A stretch of DNA of 64,000 bases from Ananas comosus (taxonomy: Eukaryota > Streptophyta > Magnoliopsida > Poales > Bromeliaceae): assembly GCF_001540865.1 (NCBI RefSeq), contig NW_017893367.1, positions 33,598 to 97,597 on the forward strand. Reading direction: 5' to 3'. Shown here in pieces: positions 1 to 10,202 of this stretch. The translations under genes and the position numbers were made by a program. Under the pieces are notes generated by a model. That model was not told the origin of the DNA. It was given only the letters and a program-made list of their open reading frames with translations, and ran no database searches. Numbering within the stretch: the first letter of the stretch is position 1; every line of letters begins with the position of its first letter.

Positions 1-1
1 T

Positions 2-704
2 CCTCGGCAGGGTTCGAGTGGGCGTATGTATGCCGCCCAGACTGAGGAGGCCGCAGCAGCAGAGGAGGTCGTAGCAGGTATCATTGTGCTTTATGATATT
101 CGTGTTCGTGCATTATTTGATACTGGTGCTTCGTATTCTTTTATTGATCGGCAGTTCGCCGAGTTGCATAGAATTCAGGTAGTACCTACCTTGCATCCGA
201 GACGAGTGACCGTGCCCGACCATACCCTAGATGTTCATGAGTTTTGCCCTCGCTGCCCCGTTAGGGTAGGCGACTGGATTATGCCAGTGGATCTTTTGGC
301 ACTACACAAACTTGGTGAGTTTGATGTAGTATTGGGTATGGATTGGTTGACACAATACTATGCCACTGTTGATTGCACGAACAGAACGGTAACCTTTAGG
401 GAACCAGGTCAGCAAGAGTTTGTTTATAAAGGGTGTCAAAGTTCATTGTTCGCAATGACTATTAGCTCTTCGCGAGCACGACAGTTGATTCGGAGAGGTT
501 GTGTAGCCTATTTGGCTAGTATTTCTGTAAGTGATGGTGAAGCCATCAAGATTGATGATATTCCAGTCGTGCGGGAGTTCGGAGATGTGTTTCCAGCGGA
601 GTTGCCGGGTATGCCACCTGATAGGGAAGTTGAGTTTGTGATTGATCTTGTCCCTGGGACAACTCCTATCTCGAAAGCACCCTATAGGATGGCACCCGCT
701 GAAT
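2..704 (+). pseudogene. Ty3/gypsy pol fragment: retropepsin and linker to RT
   Basis: Open from the window edge to the unknown base at 705. It encodes the aspartic protease of a Ty3/gypsy polyprotein, which would cleave Gag-Pol inside the virus-like particle. The catalytic motif ALFDTGASYSFI lies near position 110, followed by the flap-like stretch ending in FDVVLGMDWL (about 320-350). The end carries the linker common to the other gypsy copies here, [20 protein letters not shown] and then APYRMAPAE, just before RT would start. The frame is already open upstream of the first ATG at 26 (SSGRMYAAQ, matching SGRVFAAQ in the copies at 59.6 and 63.3 kb), so this is the middle of a longer ORF. It is cut by an assembly join, not by an obvious mutation. 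Confidence 0.9.
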
Positions 705-705
705 N
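705..705. other. Assembly join (single N)
   Basis: The gypsy reading frame stops exactly at this N and unrelated GC-rich sequence follows, so the two sides need not be adjacent in the genome. Confidence 0.85.
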
Positions 706-1165
706 TCGGGAGCGTCGGCGGCGGGTTTCTGGAGGCCGGAGGGAAGGAGGAAGGCGGCGGGCGACAGCGGCGGCGGCCCGCGGCTCGGGCGCTGCCGCTC
801 GAGCTAGGCTCGGTTTGCAGACCTGGGCGGCGCCCCAGGTTCAGGGCGGCCGCGGCGATCCGAAGGGCGGCGGCGACCGGCCGGGGAGGGTCGCCAGGCT
901 CCGTGGACGGCGGCGGGAGCGATCCTCCTTAGCTCGGGTCCATGATGATGGAGAGGAAAGTGGAAACAAGAGAGGGAGAGGAAGGAAAAGAGGCTGAGGT
1001 GGTGGTGGTTGGCCGGAGATCAGTTGGCGGCGGTCAGGGGGCGCGCGGCGCACACAAAGGAGGGAGGAAAGGCGGCTGGGCTCGGTTTAGAAGAACTAGG
1101 GCAGGGGAGCAGGGTGAAGGTGGCTAGGGGCGCAGGGAGAACTAGGGTTAGGGTTACAAAGTATA
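706..1165 (-). other. GC-rich leader-like region, no recognisable gene
   Basis: Very GC-rich, purine-biased on the plus strand, with no protein I recognise. Read on the minus strand, a TATATAAGG box at 1187-1179 is followed by a telo-box-like CCCTAACCCTAG and a pyrimidine-rich leader, which looks like the promoter and 5' UTR of a minus-strand gene or LTR. The ORFs here are low-complexity G/R/E-rich and I do not call them genes. Confidence 0.35.
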
Positions 1166-1278
1166 AAGCCCTAGAATACCTTATATACATAAGGCATTAA
1201 TCGCGCGAAAGTCCCTCCAAANAAGCCCTAGAATACCTTATATACATAAGGCATTAATCGCGCGAAAGTCCCTCCAAA
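1166..1278. repeat. 56-bp perfect direct repeat flanking a single N (unmerged contig overlap)
   Basis: Bases 1166-1221 and 1223-1278 are identical by eye and separated only by the N at 1222. This is the signature of two contigs that overlap but were joined without merging. Confidence 0.85.
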
Positions 1279-1794
1279 CTCGGTATTTTAATCCGAGTCC
1301 CTCACAGCACGTGCAAAACGCGCTAAAACACCTCCACCTGCAATATCACGCAAAACGGTACATAAAATATCGCGACTTTTGCGAAATTATCGTTTTGCCA
1401 CTACCGACCTCTCCTCGATCAACGCGCAATCTCTGCAGATCCGTCCGTCATATTTGCGAACGGATTGCACCAGTGTGATTAGCACCTCGGAGACAACAAA
1501 GCTACGATTTCGATTCACCTCGAACGACCACGGATTCACGACAAAATCCAATCTTTCATTCCAATAGAAGGAATAACACATAAATACATATAAAACATGT
1601 ATTTTTTTTGGATTTTCTCGAAATTCGTGCGTCAAACTCAAAATCCATCAGCGCCATTAGTTCCAGAATAGCTGAACCGGTCGAAACGAGCTATTGGACT
1701 GCTATGAACGGAGTCCGATACGCACCAGAAGCCAACTCTACTCCATGGCTTCTCCAGAAAACCGGAGTTACTATTCACTTAAGTGAAAACTAAA
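1279..1794. other. No gene recognised; promoter-like DNA upstream of the minus-strand TATA box
   Basis: Moderately AT-rich sequence with no coding potential I can support. It continues the region upstream of the minus-strand TATATAAGG motif. The change into family-A LTR sequence happens somewhere near 1795 and cannot be placed precisely. Confidence 0.3.
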
Positions 1795-2972
1795 AAATCG
1801 CGTATCTTCTCTATTTTAGCTCAGTTTCTTCTGAAACTTGATGAGTGCTTATGTAATTAAATTACACACAAAAACATCATCAACTGAGAGTTTAGTTACA
1901 CTGCAAAAATCTCAGTCCTTACATAAGGACTCTTGGAGGTTACGTTTGAGGTACTATTGTAACCCAAACCAAGGATTCAAATTACTACTTTACTCTAATT
2001 AAGAGTTTTGCCGAAATTGGATTCTTAAGTAATCATTTCGACATGGTTTTGATGCTTTATTTTCAGCAGGGCTGAAGTCTAGTAGAGCTGACTTTCGAGA
2101 CGTCGTTGAACTGATTTGAGCCTAGTAATAGGTGGCTTTGACCTAACTAGAGCAAGTGAAGCTCCCCTATGTTCTATATGTTACGATATAATTAATATAG
2201 TCGTGCGTTAGTGTCACTATGTGGCTGCCAGAGGATCGGGAAATCTTTGCTAAAACGTTTGACATATTGGAACTAGAACCTTTATGAAGTAGCGAGAACT
2301 CATGCATATTTGCATTTATGCTCATGCTTATGTTAGTTTAGTTGAGTAACTAATGCCATATATGAAGTAGCATTACTTTCATGCGCTTATTAATCTTGTG
2401 GATGCTAGCTATTGACATTGTTATTATATTGAGAATTCCGATCAATCGATCGAGAGTAAAACATAGCATACTATGCCATGATGTTGAGATATATTGGACT
2501 ATGGATTTTGCTTGCTTGCCATTGTGCTCATTCGCACATTCTTGTGAGGGTAGCTCCCTATAAGCCAACACTCCGGAGTTGGCCTATGCGACAGTTGCTC
2601 GCCCGTGCGGGATTAGGTGCCGAAGTGGATTGCCGTGGGGAGTGTATACTACCACGGGGCCATTAGACGCGGCACAAGCTAGACTACCTGGGGTAGGTCC
2701 TGTTAAATGAAAAGAAAAACTCTAAATGAGATTTAGTACTAAATGACATTTGACAGTAATGAATGCTTACCAGTTACAGTAGATATTTACACATTTGTGC
2801 TTATGATCATGTTATATTCATTACTGCAGAAATTACAATTACATGTTGATTACATGTTCATTACCTGTTAGCATTGCATATATATATACCATGCAATTAT
2901 TGCTTCTACTTTCATTTAGTACATCATGAGCCTAGTGGTGTAATTCGCCGAGGCTGGCGGCTTACCCACTGG

Positions 2973-2991
2973 GAACTATTGTTAATAGTTC
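2973..2991 (+). promoter_or_regulatory. LTR hairpin upstream of acceptor (family A)
   Basis: GAACTATT (2973-2980) pairs with AATAGTTC (2984-2991). It lies about 30 bases upstream of a pyrimidine tract ending in TTTTTACAG at 3020. Confidence 0.65.
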
Positions 2992-3020
2992 TCACGCCTT
3001 TTTTATTGTTGTTTTTACAG

Positions 3021-3073
3021 AGCCATCTACAGGAGAGGCTAGGGACCGTGGCAAGGGAGTCGCGTCTTGCTAG
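3021..3073 (+). CDS. Candidate LTR-encoded 3' exon, DRGKG type (family A)
   Basis: Begins after a pyrimidine tract and AG, in phase 1 (the first two bases complete a codon). It then reads PSTGEARDRGKGVASC and a TAG. The same peptide ending, phase and acceptor recur in at least ten other LTR copies in this window. The upstream exon is not identified. That it is coding is inferred from the synonymous pattern of substitutions between families. Confidence 0.5.
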
Positions 3074-3432
3074 ACATTGCTAGGAGCGTGCTAGTCGATC
3101 ACCTTGCTACTCGGGCTACGGCCGAGGGTGATGTCCAGTATATAGAGAGACTACTATTGTATCTTCTTTTGTATACCCCATGATGTATATGTATTTTTTG
3201 GACAGTCACTTTAGTTATGATACTTTCTCTTTTAGTCGAGATTTTGGATTGTACACTCTTTGTTCTTTTGCGGATAGTATATCGACTTGTACTTTGCTCT
3301 GATATCAGGATAGGATTTTCTATGTTTTTTCTTCCTATCGACTTGTGTTCTTGTAGACGCCTTATATACTGCAGGTGTATGGCGGGTCTGTGCACGTACC
3401 GGATATGCTTCCGCTGGTACCCGGGCGTGACA

Positions 3433-3734
3433 TGAATACTTCCTGAATGAATCAAAAAAATAGATCAGGTAACATGCTTATGCCTCCAAAAGGCACTAAG
3501 CAAAATATAAGGCATGGTTGCACCCAAAAAAGGCAATGCATACGATGATATCTATGTGCAACATATAGAGTAAAGATGCACATCTATAATTAATGTTCCA
3601 CACACTTAAGTGAACCTTAAGAATGCTTTGTTCTCTGGGATATCGATTATAATCAAAATCTCTTCCTAAATATGTGGAAAATTTGCTCCTTCACCTCATA
3701 CCTTTCACAATCCTCCACATACTTATGAATTTTA
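3433..3734. other. 3' flank of the laccase remnant, no gene
   Basis: AT-rich sequence between the LTR end and the laccase stop codon. I see no ORF or repeat boundary. It presumably holds the former 3' UTR of the laccase. Confidence 0.4.
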
Positions 3735-4979
3735 TCAAAGATAACTATCCTTCCCTTCACTCTTGTCTTGGTTCCATATGCTCTCTGATCTTGCTACCTC
3801 CAAAGATGAACACTGGGGGAAATCTGCCGGCGGCGGAGGGAGAGTGGTGTCTGGTGTGGGTCCATTCTCAACCAAGAAAGTTGTAGCCAGCCCCATTGGG
3901 AAGTGCAAGTCCATGTGACAATGCATAAACCACACTCCTGTAACACTAAAAGAAAAATTCACAGTAATAATCCTTGTAATTTTTTTAAGTGTTCTTAGAA
4001 AGAAATGCATGCTTGCCTGGATTATTTGCAATGAATCGTATCACTGCCCATCCACCTGTCGGAATGGCTATTGTGTTCCTTACTTGCGGATCGACGAGGT
4101 TGTAGCTATTCCTCGCCGTTTGCTCATTGTAATTTCCAAAGCCCTGTGCCAACACGAAGAAGTTGAACCCATGAATGTGCATAGGGTGATTTTGTGTCGC
4201 CACTATCGCAGTACTCTGCAACACAATTTCCACTGTGGAGTTGTACTTTAATTTCTTAACCATCGTGCCAATTGCTGTTATCTCCAGTGACTCCTCTATG
4301 GTGCCGTTGTGCAATGATGCATTAGTAAAATCGAAGAACAGCGGCGGCTTATTTGGGAAGTCTGTTGTGAATACACCTTGTATACCCTTAAAGTGTGCCT
4401 CCAACATTGACATCTTTGTCGGCAACCGGAATAAGACATTGTTCATGCTTGCAACGATCATACGATCAGTAAGTTCACACCATTGTTCACCTCCTTTGCA
4501 AAGGGAGCCTAAGCCAAAGGAGACAAACATGCACTCGTCAACATGGAGAGGGACGGTAGGCTGCCCCGGCAAGAGGAGGCTGGTTAAGCTGGTGTAGAAA
4601 CGGTGGGCAGTGGGCGTGTCATGTAATGGGGGCAAAAGTGGCACCATGGGACTCGACGACAGTGATGCAGATTTGTACTGAAGTATACCCCTTGTAGTGG
4701 TGTTCTTGAAGTATGACGGCTGAGGATTTTCGGATGCATACGGGTGAGCAACCATATAGTAGCGAGCAGGCGTAGAATCCGCGACCATGATGGCATCGAC
4801 AGTTTGGCCCGGTGCGATGACGATCACATCTGTTTTGTAGGGCTTAGTGTAAGTTGCATCCACACTGACCACTGTGAAATTGTGGCTAGCCACCTTGTAG
4901 AAGAACTGGTTATCGAGAGCAGCATTAATGATGCGGAGCAAATAAGTCTTTCCGTATTCAACTTCCAGCATATAGTTCT
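3735..4979 (-). pseudogene. Laccase (multicopper oxidase), C-terminal two exons only
   Basis: Laccases are apoplastic copper enzymes that oxidise phenolics, including monolignols. Exon 4979-4017 encodes the second and third cupredoxin domains, starting at EVEYGKTYLLRIINAAL after an acceptor TAG. It reaches the copper motif HPMHIHGFNFFVLAQGFGNYN (one of the ligand clusters). Exon 3937-3735 carries [15 protein letters not shown] with the T1 Cys, His and axial Met. The 79-bp intron (4016-3938) uses a GC donor (CCAG|GCAAGC) and an AG acceptor, which restores NPG-VWF exactly. About 190 N-terminal residues and the signal peptide are absent from the upstream DNA. Plant laccases normally end at the Cys after [10 protein letters not shown]; here 24 extra residues follow, suggesting stop-codon loss. 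Within the two exons the frame is intact, so decay is recent or upstream exons are displaced. Confidence 0.85.
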
Positions 4980-5667
4980 CTACAATGCAATACAACAGTA
5001 TAGTTATTAATTTGTTAATAAAGAAAATTTAGAGTGAACTTTGAATTAGTATATCAAAAATTCATGTAATAACTTTCTTATAAGCTATGCATTTCAAGTT
5101 GAGTACTTGGGACTCCAGATTGTTGTATTACTAGTAAAATACCCGCATGATGCTGCGGATATAAATATATTTTTATAAAAAAATTTACTTTTTTTAATAT
5201 TTTTATGTAGTTTTATAAGTCTAATTATTAATTAAATAACGTTATATAAAAATAATTCAGTAGTTAAATCTATTTAAATAAAAGTCATTAAAATTGCTAT
5301 ATGCGCAAAGTAAATTTATACAATAATTTATTTTATAAAGATTTAAATGAAAAGGATTTGAGATAAATCTATCAAAATAATTTTAAAAAAATTAATAAAT
5401 AGAAGGAAAATAAAATTATAAAAGAAATTGTTTAATAAAAGTAATTATATATATACACAGAAATACACTATATTTCTAAAATTTTACTCCTGAAATTTAA
5501 ATGCTGTATTTTTTTTATATAGCGATATTTTATGCTATTTAAATTGCATCTATCAGGTTAGATTTTATTACGCGATTTATTATTTAATTATATTATATAT
5601 AATGAACAATTAATAAAATTAATTAATTAATTTCATGGAGTTTAGAGATTTAAAATTTTAAATTTTG
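4980..5667. other. AT-rich intergenic region upstream of the laccase remnant
   Basis: Very AT-rich, no coding sequence. I looked for the missing N-terminal laccase exons on the minus strand and did not find them. Near 5133-5152 is TAGTAAAATACCCGC followed by ATGATGCTGCGG, a GC-richer end next to long AT runs, which could be a small transposon terminus; I cannot name a family. Confidence 0.35.
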
Positions 5668-5676
5668 AAGTTTAAA

Positions 5677-5772
5677 GGCCAATTTGCATAAAAAATCCAC
5701 TTATTTTGGACTTTTGCAAAATCAGGTCACCTTTTTCGTTTTTGCAGATTCGGTCCGCTTTTTCAGCAAACT
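5677..5772 (+). repeat. MULE left terminal inverted repeat (cut by join at 5773)
   Basis: Nearly identical to 6241-6336 and inverted relative to about 10531-10625. It stops at the N in the middle of the conserved ...TTTCAGCAAACT stretch. Confidence 0.85.
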
Positions 5773-5773
5773 N
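5773..5773. other. Assembly join (single N) inside the MULE left TIR
   Basis: Left of it is a MULE TIR with the matching TSD; right of it is unrelated AT-rich DNA leading to a second MULE left end at 6241. Confidence 0.8.
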
Positions 5774-5895
5774 ATAATTTATCTATATAATTTCATATAA
5801 TCTTAACTGTCTTTATATGAAATTATATGGATAAATTATTAGGATTTAAAAGTTGTTAAGATTATATGGGATATAGAAACAGTAAATAAGTGAAA

Positions 5896-6050
5896 AGCGG
5901 TGAATGATTTACCGTCTTTAAAAGAAATGGAAGAAAGAGGTGAACGATTTACCGCCTTTAAAAGAAATGGGAGAAAGCGGTGAACGATTTACCGTCTTTA
6001 AAATAAAAGAAATAAGAGAAAACGGCGAACGATTTACCGTCTTTATAAGA
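5896..6050 (+). repeat. Tandem repeat, about 40 bp x 4
   Basis: Four imperfect units starting near 5896, 5936, 5976 and 6021. Each carries GCGGTGAACGATTTACCGTC or a variant followed by TTTAAAAGAAAT. CGGTGAA and TTTACCG in each unit can partly pair. Confidence 0.75.
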
Positions 6051-6240
6051 AAATTTTGACGTGGCGCCTACGTGACGAAAGGAGGGTTAGTTTTACAAAT
6101 AAAATTTTTACATGGTTATTTTGCCAATTATAATTTTTTAGAGGGTCATTTTATAAAAAAGCCCTCAATTTCCTGATCGGTAGGGTCCATTTGGTTCAAC
6201 GCAAAATTATAAAAAATAATTTTCTGCGGAATAAATTTTT

Positions 6241-6356
6241 GGCCAATTTGCATAAAAAATCCACTTATTTTGGACTTTTGCAAAATCAGGTCACCTTTTT
6301 CGTTTTTGCAGATTCGGTCCGTTTTTTCAGCAAACTGACCAAAATACCCTTATTAC
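6241..6356 (+). repeat. Second MULE left-end copy
   Basis: Starts with the same GGCCAATTTGCAT end and continues past the point where the first copy is cut (GACCAAAATACCCTTATT). Its 9-bp left flank TAAATTTTT does not match the right-end TSD, so it belongs to a different insertion from the one ending at 10625. Confidence 0.8.
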
Positions 6357-6468
6357 TTTTTCTCTTTCCTCTTTCTCTCTCCTCTTCGTTCTCTCGTTCT
6401 TTTTTTTTTCCACCGGAAAAAAAGGCGAAGGCCAGGCGGAGCAATTTTTTTTTCTCTTTTTTTTTTCT

Positions 6469-6735
6469 TCTTCTTTTTCCTCCTGCTGGAGCACCTTTTT
6501 TTTTTTTTCCCCTCTTCTTCTTCTTCTTCTTTTCTTTTTCTTTTCTTTTCTTTTTCTTTTTCCTCCTCCTCTTCTTCTTCTTCATCCTACAGCAATATTT
6601 TCTTCTCTTTTTCTTTTTCTTCTTCTTTTTCCTCCTGCTGGAGCACCTTTTTTTTTTCCCCTCTTCTTCTTCTTCTTTTCTTTTCTTTTCTTTTTCTTTT
6701 TCCTCCTCTTCTTCTTCTTCTTTATCCTACAGGAA
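6469..6735 (+). repeat. Duplicated polypyrimidine tract ending in CCTACAG
   Basis: Two direct copies of a C/T-rich segment, about 6469-6598 and 6622-6735. Each starts near TTTTTCCTCCTGCTGGAGCA and ends TCCTACAG, which resembles a strong branch/pyrimidine/3' splice site. The long Phe/Ser-rich ORF through here is a by-product of the composition. Confidence 0.6.
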
Positions 6736-7067
6736 ATTGCTACCTCGCCGCCGTCCGCCGCAGCCCCGGGAGCTCGCCCGCTTCACCCTCGCCGTCAGCG
6801 CCGACCGGGCCTGCTCCGCTGTCGCCCGCCTCGCCGCCATCCCCCCCGATCCGGCTCCGGCTCTGGCCCCGTCCGCGACTGCCCCGAGAATATGGACGAC
6901 AGCGTCGACCGCCTCCGCGACGCCGCCGCTGAGCTGGCCCGCAGCGGCGCCGCGGCCACGCCGCCGGCTCCTCATTCTCCCTCTTCGCTGTCGCGCCCTT
7001 TACCCACGGGCCTCGTCGATACCTCGTCAACCGCATCGTCCCTCTGGCCCGGCTCTTCACTGCCACC
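6736..7067 (+). other. GC-rich gene-like segment, possibly captured; function unknown
   Basis: Abrupt change to high GC after the polypyrimidine tract. One frame gives MDDSVDRLRDAAAELARSG from 6892 and then LVDTSSTASSLWPGSSL. That last segment recurs at 7468-7525 and 9869-9927, so it is a repeat of the element rather than a host exon. I do not recognise a protein family. Capture of a host gene fragment by the MULE is possible but unproven. Confidence 0.35.
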
Positions 7068-7210
7068 ATTAATGGTGCACGATTACACCATTAATGGTGT
7101 AACCATTGCACCATTAATGGTGTAATTACACCATTACAACCATTGCACCATTAATGGTGTAATTACACCATTACACCATTAATGGTGTAATGGTGCACCA
7201 TTACACCATC
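7065..7210. repeat. Cluster of 16-bp palindromes ACACCATTAATGGTGT
   Basis: The self-complementary unit ACACCATTAATGGTGT and half-units ATTACACC / CACCATTA are iterated several times with short spacers. The whole stretch can fold into several alternative cruciforms. Related clusters lie at 7525-7563 and 9934-10056. Confidence 0.85.
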
Positions 7211-7524
7211 GCCCGCCGCCGCTGCTCGCCCGCGCGCCCGCCGCCCGTAGCGCGCGAGCCTGCTTCGCGCTCGCCGTCAGCGTGGGGTGCTCGCGCTCGC
7301 CGTCAGCATGGGTTGGAGTGCGTGGTGTGCGTGGGGTGCTCGCGTTGGGCGTGGAAGCGCCTCAACTACGTCGGCGCCTACGGCAGTGAGTCGTGGCCCC
7401 TGTCCTCGGCCGCGGAGTTCGCCCCCATCCCCCGCGCGTGTTGCGCCATACTCGGCGTCTACGCGGACGGCCTCGTCGATACCTCGTCAACCGCGTTGTC
7501 CCTTTGGCCCGGCTCTTCGCTGTC

Positions 7525-7563
7525 ACCATTAATGGTGCACCATTACACCATTAATGGTGTAAC
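7525..7563. repeat. Second palindrome cluster (CACCATTAATGGTG)
   Basis: Same palindrome as at 7065-7210, directly after the repeated GC-rich LVDTSST-type segment. The two modules travel together. Confidence 0.75.
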
Positions 7564-7829
7564 CAAAAGGTTTAAAATTTGAACCGGTTAAACGTATTTT
7601 TTAGGTGATCAAAACCCGAAAACGTTTTGGCCCGTGGAAAAAGCAAAAACGTCTAAGCCAGGTGAAAAAGTCGTTGGACTGGTTTTATGGGAACATGGAA
7701 AAAGAGAGAGGAGAAAAAAAAAGAGAGCAAGAAAAAAAAAAGAAAAGGTCCTCTCACCACTTCCGTCTTTGCGGTGTGGGGGACGGGGCCGCTGCAGCGG
7801 GAGCGAGCGAAGACACTGCAGCGGCTGCT

Positions 7830-8085
7830 GCTCGGACGGAGGGGGCGGAGCCGGAGAGGGAGCTGGAGAGGAGGATGGCACGGAGAGGAGGATGGCACGG
7901 AGAGGGAACTGGAGAGGAGGATGGCCGCTGCTCGGACGGAGGGGGGCGGAGCCGGAGAGGGTATTTATGTTTGAGCTGGAGAGGAGGATGGCACGGAGAG
8001 GGAACTGGAGAGGAGGATGGCCGCTGCTCGGACGGAGGGGGGCGGAGCCGGAGAGGGAGCCGGAGAGGGAGCTGGAGAGGAGGAT
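7830..8085 (+). repeat. GC-rich minisatellite, nested GGAGCCGGAGAGGGAGC units
   Basis: Three partly overlapping copies of a segment of about 100 bp with GCTGCTCGGACGGAGGGGG, GAGGAGGATGGCACGGAG and GGAGCCGGAGAGGG sub-units. Gly/Arg/Glu-rich frames across it are open on both strands purely from the repeat structure. Confidence 0.7.
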
Positions 8086-8266
8086 GGTGCCGTGCGTATG
8101 CAGTGTCGGTGCGTGTGGTGCGTGAGGTTGGGTGGGTGGTGTCTGTAGCAGCTGCTGCTGCTGCTGCTGCTGCTACTACCACCTCTGCTTCTACCTCTTC
8201 CCCTTTGCCTCTCCTAGTTTTCGCGCAACTCGCGCCCGCGCGACGCCGACGAAGAAGAAGTAACAT

Positions 8267-8333
8267 TACCACATTACCACGTGGTAATGTGGTAATTACC
8301 ACATTACCACATTAATGTGGTAATTACCACGTT
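8267..8333. repeat. Palindrome cluster ACCACATTAATGTGGT / TTACCACGTGGTAA
   Basis: A second, different palindromic word iterated in the same style as the ACCATTAATGGT clusters, ending at the join at 8334. A (CTG)n-like run sits just upstream at about 8148-8175. Confidence 0.75.
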
Positions 8334-8334
8334 N
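8334..8334. other. Assembly join (single N)
   Basis: Separates the palindrome cluster from the AT-rich satellite contig 8335-9818. Confidence 0.75.
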
Positions 8335-8360
8335 AGAAAAATACAACTGTTAAGCCACTA

Positions 8361-9818
8361 AGTGTAAAACTTTTTGAAATAACAACTGCTAAGCCATAAT
8401 TATATGTATCTTTCTCGTGAAATAAAAAATCTCATTCAAGACAAAATAAAAAAAATAAAGAATAATTAATAAGATGAAAGAGTGCAATATCCTCTCAAAT
8501 AGTGCAACAAACTCTTCAAAATAGTGCAATATCTGTATAAGAAGTGCAACATATGCATTGTTAATACACATTTTGTATAATTTTTACACTAAATTACACA
8601 TAGTTTTGTATATTACGCGAAAATAATATAATATATTACAACATACTATAAAAGTTATACAATAAATTTATAAACGGTGCATATTTTACACTATTTGTAC
8701 TGATATTTACACCATTTGTGTAAATATTGCACTATTATGAGAGGATATTGCACCATTTAGATGTGTGTTGCACTCTTTCTTTTTGAAAATTAAATTTTAA
8801 TACATATTAAATAAGGTATAAAACTTCTTGTAAATGACAACTGCTAAGCCATAATTACATGCATATACCTTTCTCGTGAAACGAGAAACCTCATTCAAGA
8901 GAAAATAAAAAAAATAAAGAATAATTAATAAGATGAAAGAGTGCAATATCCTTTCAAATAGTGCAACAAGCTCTTTAAAATAGTGCAATATCTGTATAAG
9001 TAGTGCAACATATGCATTGTTAATACATATTTTGCATGATTTTTACACTAAAGTACGCACAGTTTAGTATATTATACGAAAATAATATAATATATTACAA
9101 TATATTATAAAAATTATACAATATATGTACAAACGGTGCATATTTTATACTATTTGTACAGATATATTTACACTATTTGTGTAAATATTGCACTATTATG
9201 AAAGGATGTTGCACTATTTAGATGTGTGTTGCACTCTTTCTTTTTGAAAATTAAATTTTATTGCATATTAAATAAAGTGTCAAACTTCTTGAAAATGACA
9301 ACTGTTAAGCCATAATTACATGTACACTTCTCGTGAAACGAGAAATCTCATTCAAAATAAAATAAAAAGAATAAAGAATAATTAATAAGGTGAAAGAGTG
9401 CAACATCCTCTCAAATAGTGCAACAAGCTCTTCAAAATAGTGCAATATCTGTATAATTAGTGCAACATATGCATTGTTAATAAACATTTTGCATGATTTT
9501 TACACTAAATTACGCACAGTTTAGTATATTACGCGAAAATACTATATTATATTACAACATATATAAAAATTATACAACATATGTACAAACGGTGTATATT
9601 TTACACTATTTGTATAGATATTTACACCATTTGTGTATATAAGAGGATATTGCACCATTTAGATGTGTGTTGCACTCTTTCTTTTTGAAAATTAAATTTC
9701 GTTACATATTAAATAAAGTATAAAACTTCTTGAAAATGACAACTGCTAAGTCATAATTATATGCATGTACCTTTCTCGTGAAACGAGAAACCTAATTTAA
9801 GAGAAAATAAAAAAATAA
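8361..9818. repeat. AT-rich satellite, about 450 bp x 3.2
   Basis: Units begin near 8361, 8813, 9274 and 9717 (lengths about 452, 461 and 443 bp plus a partial). Each starts with a form of AAACTTCTTGAAAATGACAA and carries evenly spaced TAGTGCAA / TTGCACTAT words in both orientations. The hydrophobic minus-strand ORFs in each unit are repeats of one another and have no family match I know. The array is bounded by joins on both sides. Confidence 0.8.
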
Positions 9819-9819
9819 N
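9819..9819. other. Assembly join (single N)
   Basis: The sequence right of the N (from 9820) repeats 6959 onward almost exactly, so the next contig restarts inside the MULE. Confidence 0.8.
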
Positions 9820-10058
9820 CGCCGCCGGCTCCTCATTCTCCCTCTTCGCTGTCGCGCCCTTTACCCACGGGCCTCGTCGATACCTCGTCAACCGCGTCGT
9901 CCCTCTGGCCCGGCTCTTCGCTGCCACCAGTAATGGTGCACCATTACACCATTAATGGTGAAATTACACCATTAATGGTGTAACCATTGCACCATTAATG
10001 GTGTAATTACACCATTACACCATTAATGGTGTAATAGTGCACCATTACACCATTACGA
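9820..10058 (+). repeat. Repeat of the MULE GC-rich segment and palindrome cluster
   Basis: Near-identical to about 6959-7200: GC-rich segment, then the ACACCATTAATGGTGT palindromes at 9934-10056. Confidence 0.8.
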
Positions 10059-10171
10059 CGAAGAAGAAGCAGCCGCAGCGCGCCCGCGTGCCCGCCCGCC
10101 GCCGCTGCGCGCCGGCGCTCAACGCGCTTTTGATTCTCTCCGTTTCCCCTTCTCCATCTTCGTCTCCACCA

Positions 10172-10202
<31 letters not shown>

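Larger units (their letters stand above)
1795..3432 (+). mobile_element. Family-A chromovirus LTR, 3' part (plus orientation)
   Basis: The right end is GGGCGTGACA (3423-3432), the standard 3' terminus of these LTRs. From about 1900 on it matches the reverse complement of the solo LTR at 49202-51851 in order: the CTAGTAATAGGTGG / GCTCCCCTATGTTC block, the block at about 2519-2690, the hairpin at 2973-2991, the DRGKG exon and the tail around 3155-3432. Its 5' end, including U3 and any TSD, is lost or diverged; the left boundary is approximate. Confidence 0.7.

Noticed and set aside
2478..2666. ORF over the conserved block of LTR A (and its partner at 50184-49975)
   Set aside because: Indels between copies shift the frame, so the conservation is at the DNA or RNA level, not protein.
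4009..5010. Plus-strand ORFs opposite the laccase exons
   Set aside because: Shadows of the laccase coding strand with no similarity of their own.
6191..7072. A 293-codon ORF rich in Phe/Ser through the MULE
   Set aside because: It is driven by duplicated polypyrimidine tracts and GC-rich repeats; no domain, and the frame is open only because T/C-rich DNA lacks stops.
7605..8315. Long overlapping Gly/Arg/Glu-rich ORFs on both strands
   Set aside because: Open in several frames because of the minisatellite; no conserved frame or family.
8389..9487. Three similar hydrophobic minus-strand ORFs as membrane peptides
   Set aside because: They are the same stretch of each satellite unit; similarity follows from the repeat.
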